A stretch of 64,000 nt of DNA from Agrostemma githago (lineage: Eukaryota > Streptophyta > Magnoliopsida > Caryophyllales > Caryophyllaceae): the NCBI GenBank assembly GCA_958450325.1, contig OY288256.1, forward strand, positions 42,674,953 through 42,738,952, written 5' to 3'. The position numbers and the translations under genes were made by a program. Below the pieces are notes generated by a model, which worked only from the letters and a program-made list of their open reading frames with translations, did not search any database and was not told the DNA's origin. Each line of letters opens with the position of its first letter. Within the stretch, counting starts at the first letter, position 1. This document shows, piece by piece, positions 46,132 through 57,411 of this stretch.

Positions 46132-46925
46132 CTAATTTAAAACAAGTCTATATTCTTCACATCAAGTCAACACTTGATCAAGATTATCAAGACAAGAATC
46201 AAAAGATGTACCATGGACACTAAAGTCATCCATAAAAACTTCCATGGATTTTTCAATGAAATCGGAAAAAATAGCCATCATACATCTTTGAAACGTTCCC
46301 GACGCATTACACAATCCAAATGGCATCCTTCTATAAGCATAGGGGCCATAGGTACATGTAAAAGTGGTTTTCTCTTGGTCATCGGGATGAATAGGAATTT
46401 GAAGAAATCCGGAATGACCATCAAGGAAACAAAAATAAGAATGATGCGCCAATCTTTCAAGCATTTGATCAATAAAGGGAAGGGTAAAATGATCTTTTAT
46501 GGTGGCCGTGTTTAATTTGCGATAGTCTATACACATGCGCCAACCGGTAATAGTCCTAGTAGAAATTGACTCACCCTTTTCTCCTTTAACAACCGTCGTT
46601 CCTCCTTGTTTCGGCACAACTTGTACGGGGCTAACCCATTTACTTCCGGTTATTGGGTCTATAATGTTAGCCTCATACAACTTGAGGACTTCCTTCATGA
46701 CAACCTCTTTCATGGTGGGGTTCAACCTACGTTGACCCTCTACCGAAGGACGGTGGTCATCATCAAGGATGATCCTATGCATGCAAACATTTGGGCTTAT
46801 GCCTTGGAGGTCGGCAATGCTATACCCGATGGCCTTTTTGTGCTTTCTTAAAACAATTAAATTTTTTTCCAATTGAGGACCATCAAGGGTAGGATTGACG
46901 ATAACGGGCCGGGATAATTTGTTCC
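46132..46925 (-). pseudogene. E3 reverse transcriptase, palm and fingers
   Basis: Motifs in order: KWVSPVQVVPKQGGTTVV, GWRMCIDYRKLNTA, CFLDGHSGFLQIPIHP, RMPFGLCNASGTFQRCM and the active-site MEVFMDDFSVHG. Stops at 46162-46164 and a TGG-to-TAG at 46132-46134 follow. A frameshift near 46910 separates RT from the protease linker. Confidence 0.92.
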
Positions 46926-47480
46926 TTAAAGAAAAGCATATTTGAGCGAAGAGGGGAGTGGTTTAAGTTCAAGATTAGGAGGAGAAGATACCATACTCTT
47001 ACCCACCGGTAGTGGTTCTACCTTTTCATCATGCAAACATTCTTCTTCAAGAGGTGGAGAGTCAAATGGTTCCTCTTCTTGCTTATCATCATCTATCAAG
47101 CTATACTCAACCAAACTATCAATAACTTCAATGGAATGCATTTGTTCAATCATTGGTTGTTTAAGAGCTTGAGAAAGGGAAAACTCTACCAACTCGTTCC
47201 CTATGTTGAATGACAACTTTCCATTCTTAACATCAACTATAGTACCTCCGGTAGCCATAAAAGGTCGACCTAAGATAATGGGGGTAATAGTGTTTTCGGG
47301 CATATCCATGACAACAAAGTCGGAGGGGATGAAGAACTTACCAACTTGAACGGGTACATCCTCAAGTATCCCAAGTGGTACTTGACGGACCTATCCGCAA
47401 GTTGAATCGACATGCTAGTGGGTCTAATCTCCCCCACACTAAGTCTCTTAGAAATAGAATAAGGTAACAAACTAACACTA
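46926..47480 (-). pseudogene. E3 protease C-terminal half and acidic linker
   Basis: After the LINE the protease resumes at the residues following DLGAS (LLPYSISKRLS) and runs through a frameshift near 47385. It then shows IILGRPFMATGGTIVDV and an acidic linker (DDDKQEEEPFDSPPLEEE). It ends at a stop at 46926. Confidence 0.88.
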
Positions 47481-48006
47481 CAGCAGCGGGGACTAAATAC
47501 GATGGACAAATTGCACAGGCTGAAAATCGTTCCGGACTCGCTATTCTGCATCTGTAAACAGGAGGAGGAAACACTACAACACCTTTTTTTCTCATGTGAA
47601 TTTAGCAGGCTGATCTTGGAAGAACTGAAGCGATGGATGCTAATTCGGATCCCGGAAAAAGACGTGACAACCTGGAGGCTGAATAGACGAGACTCAAGGC
47701 TAAAGACGGGCATTAGTAATGAAATCATTAATGCTACTATGTACCATGTGTGGATGCAAAGAAACTGGTGCAGGCATAACAATGTTATTAAACACCCGAA
47801 GAAATACGCTGCAGACATTAAAATGGATATTAGAAAGCGGGTTCAAAATCAAATCAAAGGCCCACTCCAAACAAGGGATAAGAATTGGATAGATCGACTC
47901 CTAGAAAACTAAACTAATTTTCGAAGTAAGTTGAAGTGGAGTGTTCTCCGATATATGTATGATCGTTTGGTGTTTAATAATAATATTTACACTTTACCAA
48001 AAAAAA
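47481..48006 (+). mobile_element. 5'-truncated LINE (L1-type) inside E3 protease
   Basis: A 526 bp insertion on the plus strand with a 15 bp duplication AACAAACTAACACTA on both sides (47466-47480, 48007-48021) and a terminal A-run (47999-48006). Its ORF (47502-47912) is the extreme C-terminus of a non-LTR RT. It contains the zf-RVT pattern CICKQEEETLQHLFFSC and ends LLEN. The features fit target-primed reverse transcription. Confidence 0.92.
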
Positions 48007-48760
48007 AACAAACTAACACTAGCCCCAAGGTCGCATAAAGCTTGATTAACAACAACATTTCCTACCCGACAAGGGATGGAAAAACTACCGGGATCGTCTA
48101 GTTTCTTTGGCATTTCGTTCATAAGAATGGCACTACATTGACCCGTGAGAGGGATACATTCTTTATCCTCTATTGTTCTCTTTTTAGTCAAGACATCTTT
48201 CAAAAACTTAGAGTAGAAGGGCATTTGAGAAATTACCTCGGTGAAGGGTAAAGCTACCTCTACTTTCTTCAACATATCCACGAAACAGCTAAATTGAGCA
48301 TTCTCTTTGTGTGGCTTAGCTCGCTAGGGAAAAGGCAATGGTGGGACAAAAGTGGGAGGCGGTGGAACGTTGGATTCTTCTTCTTCTTCTTCGGCTAATC
48401 GCTCCGCTTCTTTTCTTTTAGCTTCTTCCGCTTCCATTTGCTCTTTCTTCTTTCTTTGTTATCTTAGTTCATTCTCCGCATTTTGGAGGATATCAAACTC
48501 CGCTTGTATTCCCCGGTTTTGTTTGGGGGAAGTGGAAGATGATTCTTGTGGTTCACTTGGTTGATTAAACTTAGATGGGACACTCTTGGTGTTCAAGTTC
48601 AAGTTCTTATATGGGTCCTCAAGTTCTTTGCCACCTCTCAAAATGACGGCATTTGCTTGGTGTGAGGGGTTTCTTGGGTTTTGGGGTTGACCGGGCAAAC
48701 CATGGGGTGGATGAATTGGGCGGCTAAGGCTTTTGTTGCTTCTTGTGATTCCCAAACCTT
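48007..48760 (-). pseudogene. E3 gag-protease linker and protease N-terminal half
   Basis: Linker with EPQESSSTSPKQNRGIQAEF, a stop near 48462, then VALPFTEVISQMPFYSKFLK and the protease start GSFSIPCRVGN and ALCDLGASVS, where the LINE cuts. The DLGAS active site is thus interrupted immediately after it. Confidence 0.85.
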
Positions 48761-50940
48761 TAGCCTTGCCTTAGTATCTTGATGTTCATTCCATAGTTGG
48801 CTAATGGTTCTTTGCAAATCATTATAATTTTCCCATGGGACTCGATCCTCCTTGACCAACTTGAGAATTGTTTGGTTGGCCATAAGATTGAGAGGGTTGA
48901 TTAAATGGTTGGTTATTGTAACCTTGATTTCCTTGAAAGTTACCTTGGAACCCTTGATTGTATCCATGATTGAAATGATTACCATGTTGATTTTGGTAAT
49001 TGTTGTAATTGTTAGGAACATGGGAGTTGCTACCTTGTTGATTGAAGTTGCTCCTTTGATGAGGAGGCATATATGGGGGCATCCTTGGAGGACCTTGGTT
49101 AAAGGGCCTTTGTTGACTTTGATTGAATGGCCTCATTTGACTCCCTTGGGCACGTGGCATCGGATTTTGAACATTTTGATTTCCATAATGGTATGTTTGG
49201 GAACTTGGATTTGGATTTGAATTCCGGATTTGAAATATTTCATGCGTTTGGAAACCTTTGTATTTGGATTTGAAATTTTGATCAAATCCAACCTAGTTCA
49301 AATTTGGTTTTCTCAAATCCCTAGTATATGGTAGTCATTTGAAATCCATCACTTGTCGTTTGTTTGTTTTTTCGCATAATCTTGCCGTATTATTTGTTTT
49401 TCTATATTTTTTTTTCTCGTATTTGAACATTTATATGTTTCTAATGAAAAATTTTAAAAAATAAAAATTGGTGACCTTGACCCGATTTCACGCGCCCGAA
49501 ATCCAAATCCAAATCCAAGGGTACCCAAACACCATTTTGGATTTGGATTTAGATTTGAATTCTAGAAATTCAAATACAGGATTTGAATTCTTGATATTCA
49601 AATCAATTCCGAGTATCCAAACGCAACCTAAGAGAAATTAGGATGAAACCTTGTGCCGGCATTGTAGGCATTAGAAAAAGGATCAAATTGAGGTCTTTGC
49701 CCATATACTTGTATAACTTGGACTTCATTTGGCTCATCTATATATGTTTCTTCATTAGGAAGACAAGAGCTAAAGTCGTGGCCACAATTGCCACAATGAT
49801 CACATTGAACTTCCCATGTTAATTGCTTTGGAGGTGATGGTTGCCTTGGTGGAACACTCCCTTGAATTTGGTACATATCTCTAGGAGTGGGATTCGAACT
49901 CATGGCATCCATTCTCTTTTTCAATTCCTCAAGTTCCGTTTGGAATTTCAATTCGTTAGAACTCGTAGATGAGTTCACTTCAACTTTTTTTCTAGAATCC
50001 CTCGATTGACCCATTCTAGAATCACTCCTTGCCATCTTCTCAATAAGATTTTTAGATGCCTCGTCGGTGAGAGAAGAGAAGTCTCCTCCGGCGGCCGAAT
50101 TGAGATTTCCTTGGTTCTCGATGAAAGGGTGTTATAAAACATTTGGGTGGTTAGCCAATCGGGTATTCCATGGTGTGGACATTTGCGTAACAAATCTCTA
50201 AATATTTCCCAAGCCTCACTTAGGCTTTCAAATTCATCTTGTTTGAAGGTTTGTATCTCCATGCGATATTGGTTAGTCTTTGACGGCGGAAAATATTTCT
50301 CCCAGAAGGCATTAGATAGTTGAGCCCATGTTGTGAAAGTATTAGCGGGATGGCCTTGAAGCCATCTACAAGCTCCATCTCTCAAGGTCTTCGAAAATAA
50401 TAAACGATGCAATTGGCATGAAGTTAATCCATTGAGACGGGCTCCTACTAATTTTTCTTTAAATGAAGCGATGTGCTCTTGAGCATCTTCTTGGGAAAAA
50501 CCGTGAAAGTTATCTTGTTGGACCGCGTTGGTCAAAGAGGCTTTCAATTCATAGTTCTCGGGAATCTCTCCAAAATCGACGGGAGAAGGTGTTTCTTCGT
50601 GTGTTAAATGGGAATGTGAACCTAGGGTCGCCATTTGTGGGATTGGTGGTGAGGGTGGATTTGAATTTGGTGAATTTGGAGGATTTGGAGGGGATGGATT
50701 TGGTGGTGGTGTTTTCGGTGATGGTGGTGGATTTTGTGAAGTGGAAGGTATGGAAGGATTATTTGGAGTGGGGTTGTGTGATGTAGAAGGTGTATGTGGT
50801 AGGATGGGATTAAGGTTAGGAGGTGATAATGAAGGATGTGGTATGATGGTGGTTGAGTTATTTCCTCGAAAACGCAATGCTCTAAAAGTCCTTTCCGACT
50901 CCGAATCGAACAACAAGGGCGATGACGTGTTCCTGGGCAT
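48761..50940 (-). pseudogene. gag: E3 gag
   Basis: The ATG at 50940 (MPRNTSSPLLFDSESERTFR) matches the E1/E2 gag start. A proline-rich N-terminal stretch (about residues 35-105) is followed by the capsid region (LTNAVQQDNFHGFSQEDAQE, FWEKYFPPSKTNQYR, CPHHGIPDWLTTQMFYN). A frameshift near 50130 follows, then the zinc knuckle CDHCGNCGHDFSSC. A MITE at 49189-49628 interrupts the frame, which then continues in an N/Q/P-rich tail (MPRAQGSQMRPFNQSQ). Confidence 0.9.
49189..49628. mobile_element. MITE, PIF/Harbinger-like, in E3 gag
   Basis: The left end TGGTATGTTTGGGAACTTGG pairs with the complement of the right end (GGTTGCGTTTGGATACTCGG). The target duplication is TAA (49186-49188, 49629-49631). 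GGATTTGGATTT words recur at both ends. The gag frame is continuous if the 440 bp plus one TAA is ignored. Confidence 0.85.
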
Positions 50941-51046
50941 AAAACTCAATTTAAACGGTGAGACTCCTAGCACCTCGCGGTACTAGGGAAAAGAGAGAAG
51001 GGAAAAGAATCAAACACAGCAACTAAAAACACAATCAACTAGCCGG

Positions 51047-51064
51047 TCCCCGGCAACGACGCCA
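51047..51064 (-). other. Primer-binding site, tRNA-Asp type (E3)
   Basis: The minus strand reads TGGCGTCGTTGCCGGGGA, one mismatch from the tRNA-Asp complement, three bases from the LTR end. Confidence 0.9.
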
Positions 51065-51067
51065 TTT

Positions 51068-52921
51068 TGATCGCCTCCCAATCGGATCGGTCGTTAACGA
51101 AGGACGGGGGATCAAACGATAATTATAGACTCGGAATAACACAAAAACTACTAGAGTAATCGTGGTAAGTCGAGGTCGGTCCACAGGGAACGGTGTGTTG
51201 ACAATCGAGTTTTAAGCGGTGTGTTTGATGTCTAGATGGGGGTTTTCTAAGGGTCGAGTCTATACTAGAGGAATGTCTATGATGATAGCTAGTGGTAATC
51301 AATCTAGGGAAAGGTGTTAGGGGGAAGTCGGGATTCGGTACTTGGAGTCTAAGAAGGTCGGAATCGAGTTTTTGTTGCAACATTGATAAAGGAGAATGCC
51401 ACCTTTCGGTTTCTTCACCTAAATCACCTAAAAACCCGCTTTCGCGGCGAATAAGGGTAAGTCTCTAGCTTATGGTAATTTCTACCCCGAGTTTCCCCAT
51501 ATTGATAGAAAGTAGTCAAGGTCGGTCTAGTTGGCCGGACTAAAACAACAATGACATAACAACCATAGACAAGATAAACCAACATGCAAGCAACCCACCA
51601 ACATCCCTATACTCAAATAATCCAAGTCCTCATCCCTAAACCCCCCCCAACAAGAAATCTACTCACTAATCATGTTGAAAAACAATAAAACATTAACTAA
51701 GGAGAAAGTCACTACAACATGCATATTAACTAGATCTAAGGAAACTAACAACACTAATATGATCTAAATAAGACAATGATGAGAAAATAACATTAAAACT
51801 AAATTAGAGATTAGGGAGTGGAAGAGAAGTATACCAACTATGAAGATCTATAAGAAATAATAATGTTGCATGAATAAAGATTGAATCTTTGATGAATAAA
51901 ATGGAGAACTTGTCACTAATCCTCTAAATAAACCCAACAAATATTCAAATAAAATTAGAATAATAATCTTGAATCATTGATGAAGAAGATGAAGAACTTG
52001 TCACTTAATTCTTCAATAACCAAACAAATCATCGAAATAATCTTCTACAAACTTGTAATCTAGAGAATTGTTGATAGAACTAAGTAGATCTACTACTAAT
52101 TACTATGTAAATTACTAGAATTATGGAGGATTTTTTACTAGAATACTACTAAGAGGATGGTTTTTCTATACTAATGAAGGGGTGAAGTGATGGATGGATG
52201 CCTCTACTACACTAATGATGGGATGCCTCTACTACACTAATGATGGGATGCCTTGGGCAAAAAATTAGGGTAGATATATATATAGTAGTCTCTTAATGGG
52301 TATTTAACCTAAAGCCCAAATCCACTTTATGCTCCATTAGTGAGACAATCTCCCTTAGCATCTTCATGGGGTGAAACTTCGCCCTGCGGACTTTGACGAT
52401 AATTCCCACCGGGTGAAAATTTCGCCCGGTGAGATTTTCTTCCTTTTTGGCGTTTTTAGCACTTCTCTCCATCGGGCAAAATTTCACCCGGTGGGCGAAA
52501 TTTCGCCCGGTCAGTTTCGCCCGGTGGGGAGGTCTCGGAAAATCTTCGGGGAGGCGTTTTTACCGTCGGGTGAAATTTCGCCCGGTGGTGTCTCACCGGG
52601 TGAAATTTCGCCCGGTCATTTCTTGGCCTCTATTCTTGTCTCATTCTTCGTCGATTGATTGGATGGCTTTAAACTTTAAGTTGTGTGCTTTGCTCTTTGG
52701 ACGATTTTCCCTTCTCTTGTGCTTGTGGAAGCTCAATCGCGATTTCGGTGCCAAATCCTATCAAAATGATAGAAAAACTACCAAAAACACGTAAAACGCA
52801 CAAGAGGGACGCTAATGCGAGAAGTACGCAAAATATGGCGATAATCGCACTCAAGACCCGCAAAACGAGGGAAAAACGGGTATAAATGGGAGGAAAAATG
52901 GTCTAAATTTAGCACACAACA
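51068..52921 (-). mobile_element. 5' LTR of E3
   Basis: 1854 bp. On the minus strand TGTTGTGTGCTAAATTTAG (52921) to GGCGATCA (51068). TSD CTAGT follows at 52922-52926. Confidence 0.95.
52274..52616 (-). promoter_or_regulatory. E3 5' LTR: palindrome array and TATA
   Basis: The same arrangement as in the 3' LTR: the motif array at 52367-52616 is followed on the minus strand by ATATATATATA (52274-52284). Confidence 0.68.
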
Positions 52922-52926
52922 CTAGT

Positions 52927-53254
52927 AACCGTTCCAGATGTGACTACTATAGGGGTAGAGAATTCTTACGGCTATTAATTTATTTAATTTATTATATATT
53001 TAGTCACCGAAATAAATGTTTCACCACAAACATAATTAGCCACGAGATAATCCGCGGCAAAAATTAATTCTAGCCTCGGGAGACTCCGTGGCAAAAAAAT
53101 CAATACTTGCCACGCTTTTTTTTCCCGTGGCTATTTGTTTGCCACGGCCACTTGCGCCACAGATGGTCTTTCCATGGCAAAGTAGTTTAGCCATGAAAAT
53201 TTAGCACTTTTGCCATGAATTAAGTCGTGGCCCAAGTGCTCATTTGTAGTAGTG
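52927..53254. mobile_element. CACTA-type right terminus, truncated
   Basis: The segment ends CTCATTTGTAGTAGTG (53239-53254), the complement of a CACTACTACAAATGAG terminus. It has subterminal GCCACGG/CCGTGGC words in both orientations (about 53040-53230). No left end is seen. It belongs to a different CACTA family from the one at 393, because the subterminal words differ. Confidence 0.7.
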
Positions 53255-53257
53255 TCG

Positions 53258-54625
53258 ACTACGTCGATGGAACAAAAACATGCCCACCCAAGACCATTCC
53301 CGATGATGAAGCCACCAAAAAGAAGACTACCAAACCAAACCCGACTTACTCTACTTGGCTCCGCCAAGACATGTTCACAAGTGGTGCCCTCTTCGAGGAA
53401 CCATATCAAGGGATATTAAATCTCTCCTCAATAATGTCACCACATCTCACAAGATTTGATCCTACCTATCCAACACCTATGCTAGCACCTCTCGCGGTCA
53501 CATTTTACATATTAAAGACCGTTTTCATTCCATCTCAAAGGGTGACAAATCGGTCACCGATTTTATGCTAAAAGTTAAAGGGTGTGTTGATGAACTAGCC
53601 GATATGGGGAAACCCATAGGTCACGAAGATTTCATTGCTAAGATTGTCAATGGGCTTGAATATGGTCAATATCACTCCATTATTAACGCTGTCAAAGCAC
53701 GAGACACTCCTATTACTTTTGAGGCCTTACATGAGAAACTAATTCAATTTGAATTAGCACTCAAACACAAAAAATCCGTAACTCCTACTTTCCCGATGTC
53801 GGCACACTACGTGGCATATCGTCCTAACCACAACACTTAACGGCCCTCCTCCTCCTCCTCTCGGCCTCACACCGGAATTTTGCCCACACCACCATCGGCT
53901 CCAGCCTCACCCACCACCGGGACACCCATTTTCAAAGGGAAGTGCCAATGGTGTCGTACCTCATCCCACTACCTTGAGAATTGTGAAATATTCAAAAAGC
54001 TTTATCCACATATTCGTGTCCCGGCCCGTTCTTCACCACCTCGTCGGAATCCTCCTCGGGCGAACACGGCCACCGCCGGTCCTCCTCAACCCTCCTCATG
54101 ACTCGTTGATAGTGGGGCCACGCACCATATCACTCAAGATCTCGACAATCTTGCCCTCCATTCTCCATATGATGGCATAGATGGTCTAATTATAAGAGAT
54201 GACTCCTCCCTTCCAATTTATAATATTGGTTCTTTTTCACTTTCAACTCCCTCTTCATCTCTTAATTTTACTCATGTGTTACATGTTCCTACCATATCAC
54301 GTAATATTTTATATGTTTCTCAATTTTGTACTATTAATAATGCACTAGCCGTATTCTCATCTAGTTTGTTTATTTTTCAGGATCGGTCGATGGGCAAGTC
54401 AATCCTTGAAGGCTCTCTTAACCACGGGATTTACGAGTGGCATCCCGGACCCAACCTAACTCGCCCCGCGGTCTATCACTCCTCACACGGTGCCTCGATG
54501 CTATGACATCATCGACTTGACCACCCTACCCCTAATATTATATCTAAAATAAATGTCATCGCTTCTTTCAATTATTCGCATTCTAATTCAAATTGTACGG
54601 CTTGCTCCATCAATAAAAGCCATAA
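53258..54625 (+). pseudogene. Copia-type gag, zinc knuckle and protease fragment
   Basis: Ty1/copia Gag region: NPTYSTWLRQD, then in another frame a UBN2-type block (VKGCVDELADMGKPIGHEDF). The zinc knuckle CQWCRTSSHYLENC is at 53945-53990. The protease active-site region DSGATHHITQDLDNLALHS (54110-54165) and the C-terminal HVLHVPTISRNILYVSQFC follow. A GAG-pre-integrase-like tail (CTACSINKSHK) ends at about 54625, where element X begins. Frameshifts and stops make it dead. No RT follows. Confidence 0.85.
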
Positions 54626-55074
54626 AATGCGCCAAAAGCATTCTGTTCAGGGCCGGGATCATCCTGAGAGGACTGGTTGGCCCTGGCCTCATTCTTGGCT
54701 GCATAAAGTGCGCCAAAAGCATCCTCATCAAAATCAGGCAGCATCTCCCGAATGACTTCCAGGCAAAACTTAGGAGAGGAAGAGGCTCCTGACTGAAAGG
54801 CCTTCTCCACTTCTGCTTTAGCCTCCTATATAATCTCCTCTTTCTCCTTGAGCGACTTATCACCTTGGGCCTTCAGCTCGCCCTGGGCCGCCTGAAGGTC
54901 AGAGTCAGCCTTGGTCAGGCGAGGAGCATATTCCCCAAGGCGGCTCTCCAGCTCAGCAACACCCTTTCTGGCTTGCTCCAACTCCACCTCCAAGTCTGCC
55001 GCCTCCTTTACAACCTTCTCTCCCTGATCCTTCCAGTTGGCGGCCTGACTCCTGGCCTCCTCCAGCTCGCCCTC
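54585..55074 (-). pseudogene. Element X ORF1, C-terminal coiled-coil part
   Basis: Read on the minus strand from the right TSD of E4: a long heptad-like region rich in E, K, A and L (AADLEVELEQARKGVAELES, DSDLQAAQGELKAQGDKSLK) with an in-frame TAG near 54822. An acidic tail (MLPDFDEDAFGALYAAKNEA) follows, then a stop at 54585. Coiled-coil tails are usual after a Transposase_28-type N-terminus. Overlap with the end of the copia fragment leaves the exact edge uncertain. Confidence 0.6.
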
Positions 55075-57411
55075 TAATGCACGTCAGATTGTCGCCTATC
55101 TAACGCGATCAAACAAAATTTATAAACTCGACAAACTAACTACGTAGTAGCGGTAAGTCGGGATCGATCCTCAGGGATGGTCTAGGTAAAGTCGGTAGAG
55201 TCTAAGTCAAAAAGTGTTTGGAGTCTATTTTTGGGGTTTTTAGGGGTTGAGTCTAGACTAGAAAGCGATAAACAACGAAAAAATAATCTAATAAGGAAAA
55301 TATGTTAGGGGGAGTCGGGAATCGGAAATCGGGTTCTATGAGTCTCGGAATTATGGGTCGGTCACAAAGTCGATAAAGGGAGAATGCCACCTTTCGGTTT
55401 CTTCACCCAACTCATCTAGATCTCGCTTTCGCGGCGAAAAAGGGTAAGTCTCAAGTCAAGGTAACTCCTACCCCGAGTTTTCCCATATCTATAGGAGTGA
55501 GTCAAGGTCGATCTAGCCGCGGTTCTAAGTTAACAAAGACACAAAAAACTCAAACATGATAAATCAACAAGCATGCAACCCAACCACATATACAATTCCT
55601 TAATTCATATTAACCATGATCCTCCTTCCTTAACCCCCTAACAAGAAATATACTAACAATTCATAATGGAAACTAATAAAACAATAACAAAGGAGAAAAC
55701 AAAAATAACAAGCATAATAATTAAATCTAGAAAAATCTAGAGATTAGGGAGAAGAAGAGAAATATACCGACAATGAAGGAAAATGACAATAATAAAGAAG
55801 AAGATTGCAATAAAATAAGAAGAAGCTTGATGAAGATGACAATGGATTTGTCACTAATATCCCTTGAAAATCTCCAAGAATCTTCAATAAAAACTTGTAA
55901 GAGGAAGAAAGACTAAAACTTGATTATAATAAAGATGGAGTCTTGGACACTAATTGAAAAGGAAATTACTAATTAGATCTATAATAAGTGGAGATTTTTG
56001 GATTGTCACCCTCCAAAAATCTCCCTAGTAATTAATCTACTAATAATCTACTAATATAATCTACTAATAATCTACTAATTTGTGATTGCTTAGGTAGTGT
56101 TGTGGTAGCTTGGTGAGGTTGGTGTTTTCCTCAAAATGAGGGTTTACATATATATAGAGGAGGGAAGATAGGAATCAAAACCCTAGTCCTCTAAGCCCAA
56201 TAAAGTGGCAGCCCAATACCCATCAACTGAATTTCACCCTATGATTCCCATCTGGTGAAAGTTCGCCCCGCGGTTTTGCATAACTCACCCACTGGGCAAA
56301 ACTTTGCCCCACGGAATATCGATTTCGCCCGATCATCTCGGTTTCACCCAATGCACTTCATAGGGTGATAACTCACCCTACGCATCAACAACTTCGCCCA
56401 ACCATTTCAATTCAATTTCTTCGAGCTTTATTCAATTGTCGGTTTCTAATTCTCGAACTCCGGATTTGGGTCGAGCCGGGTCGACACCGGAGTTGGTGTT
56501 GTTACCGGCGATAGTCGCCGGAATACAGAGGGCTGCCGTGTTGTTGCTGTTGTCGACGCTCGCCGAAATATGGGGCTGCCGCGCTGCTGTTGTTGTTCGT
56601 CGGAATCCGGGAAGCAGAGGAAGAAGATGAAGGCCGTGGAACGGAGAAGGAGTCGGAGCAGAGGTGGTGGCCGGAGTGAGCTGCTGGGTCGATGGAGGAC
56701 GGAGGAGAATGGAGGTCGCGTCGGGATCTGCCGCTGGTGGGGGCTTTGGTGTTGGCGTGCTCGCCGGAATCGATGGCCAGAGATGGAGGCTGTCGTTGCG
56801 TCGTCGATTGATGCCGGAGCAAGGGTCGAGGTTGAAGATGAAGGTCGAAGGTGGTGGTGGTTGCCGCTGTGTCGGTAGTTTGCCGGAGCTCATGCGGAGA
56901 TGGTCGGTTAGAGGATGGAGATGAAGGTGGAGATGGGTTTGTCAAGGTCAAAGTCGGGTTTGACCTTGATTAGGAAGTGGGTTAGTTTGATTGATATGGG
57001 TCATTTTAGTGATTTGGGCTAGGTTGTATTTGGGCTAAAATGAAGGTGAATGAATTGGGTCAAGTGGAAGATGGGATGAGTAGGTGGATTAGGAGGGTTA
57101 TGGGAATGAGATGGGTCATGGGTGATTATATGGTCCAAGGTCGGGTTTGACTCGGATCTTGACTCGATTTCTTGACTTGGCTTCTCTTGCTTCAACTCGC
57201 CTTTTTACTCACGAACACGTACCTATAAGACAAAAACAAACAAAAGCAGTACCAAATTCTACGAAAAGACGATAAATACGAATAAATCAAATTCAAACTA
57301 GAAAATATGAAATATAGTATAAAATGAGTTATATTGACGCTAAAGCACACAAAACCGAGTCAAATACGAGTGAAAATAGAGGGTAAAACGGTCTAAATCT
57401 GCGTGTTATCA
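55075..57411 (-). mobile_element. E4: solo Athila-type LTR inside element X ORF1
   Basis: 2337 bp between perfect CCCTC duplications (55070-55074, 57412-57416). Removing it and one duplication leaves the ORF1 frame continuous. On the minus strand it opens TGATAACACGCAG. The main body ends GGCGACA at 55090, like E3, but 15 further bases (to 55075) lie before the duplication. It aligns with the E3 LTR (for example the CCACCTTTCGGTTTCTTCACC block at about 55388). 56226-56405 holds a decayed GGTGAAA/TTCGCCC array, and TATATATA is at 56147-56158. 56440-56930 is a GC-rich extra segment absent from E3. Confidence 0.85.

Larger units (their letters stand above)
28333..52921 (-). mobile_element. E3: full-length Athila-type element, minus strand
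   Basis: The two LTRs (51068-52921 as 5', 28333-30188 as 3') share structure and near-identical sequence. The TSD is CTAGT (28328-28332 and 52922-52926). On the minus strand the order is primer site, gag, protease, RT, RNase H, integrase, palindrome array, env-position ORF, internal purine tract, polypurine tract, LTR. Insertions inside it are E2 (9.7 kb), a LINE fragment (526 bp) and a MITE (440 bp). Without them E3 is about 14 kb. Its pol has nonsense changes, so it is inactive. Confidence 0.95.

Noticed and set aside
56436..56951. GC-rich ORFs on both strands within the E4 LTR
   Set aside because: Serine/proline/threonine-rich on one strand and arginine/glycine-rich on the other, no known domain. 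Kept only as an observation about foreign-looking sequence.
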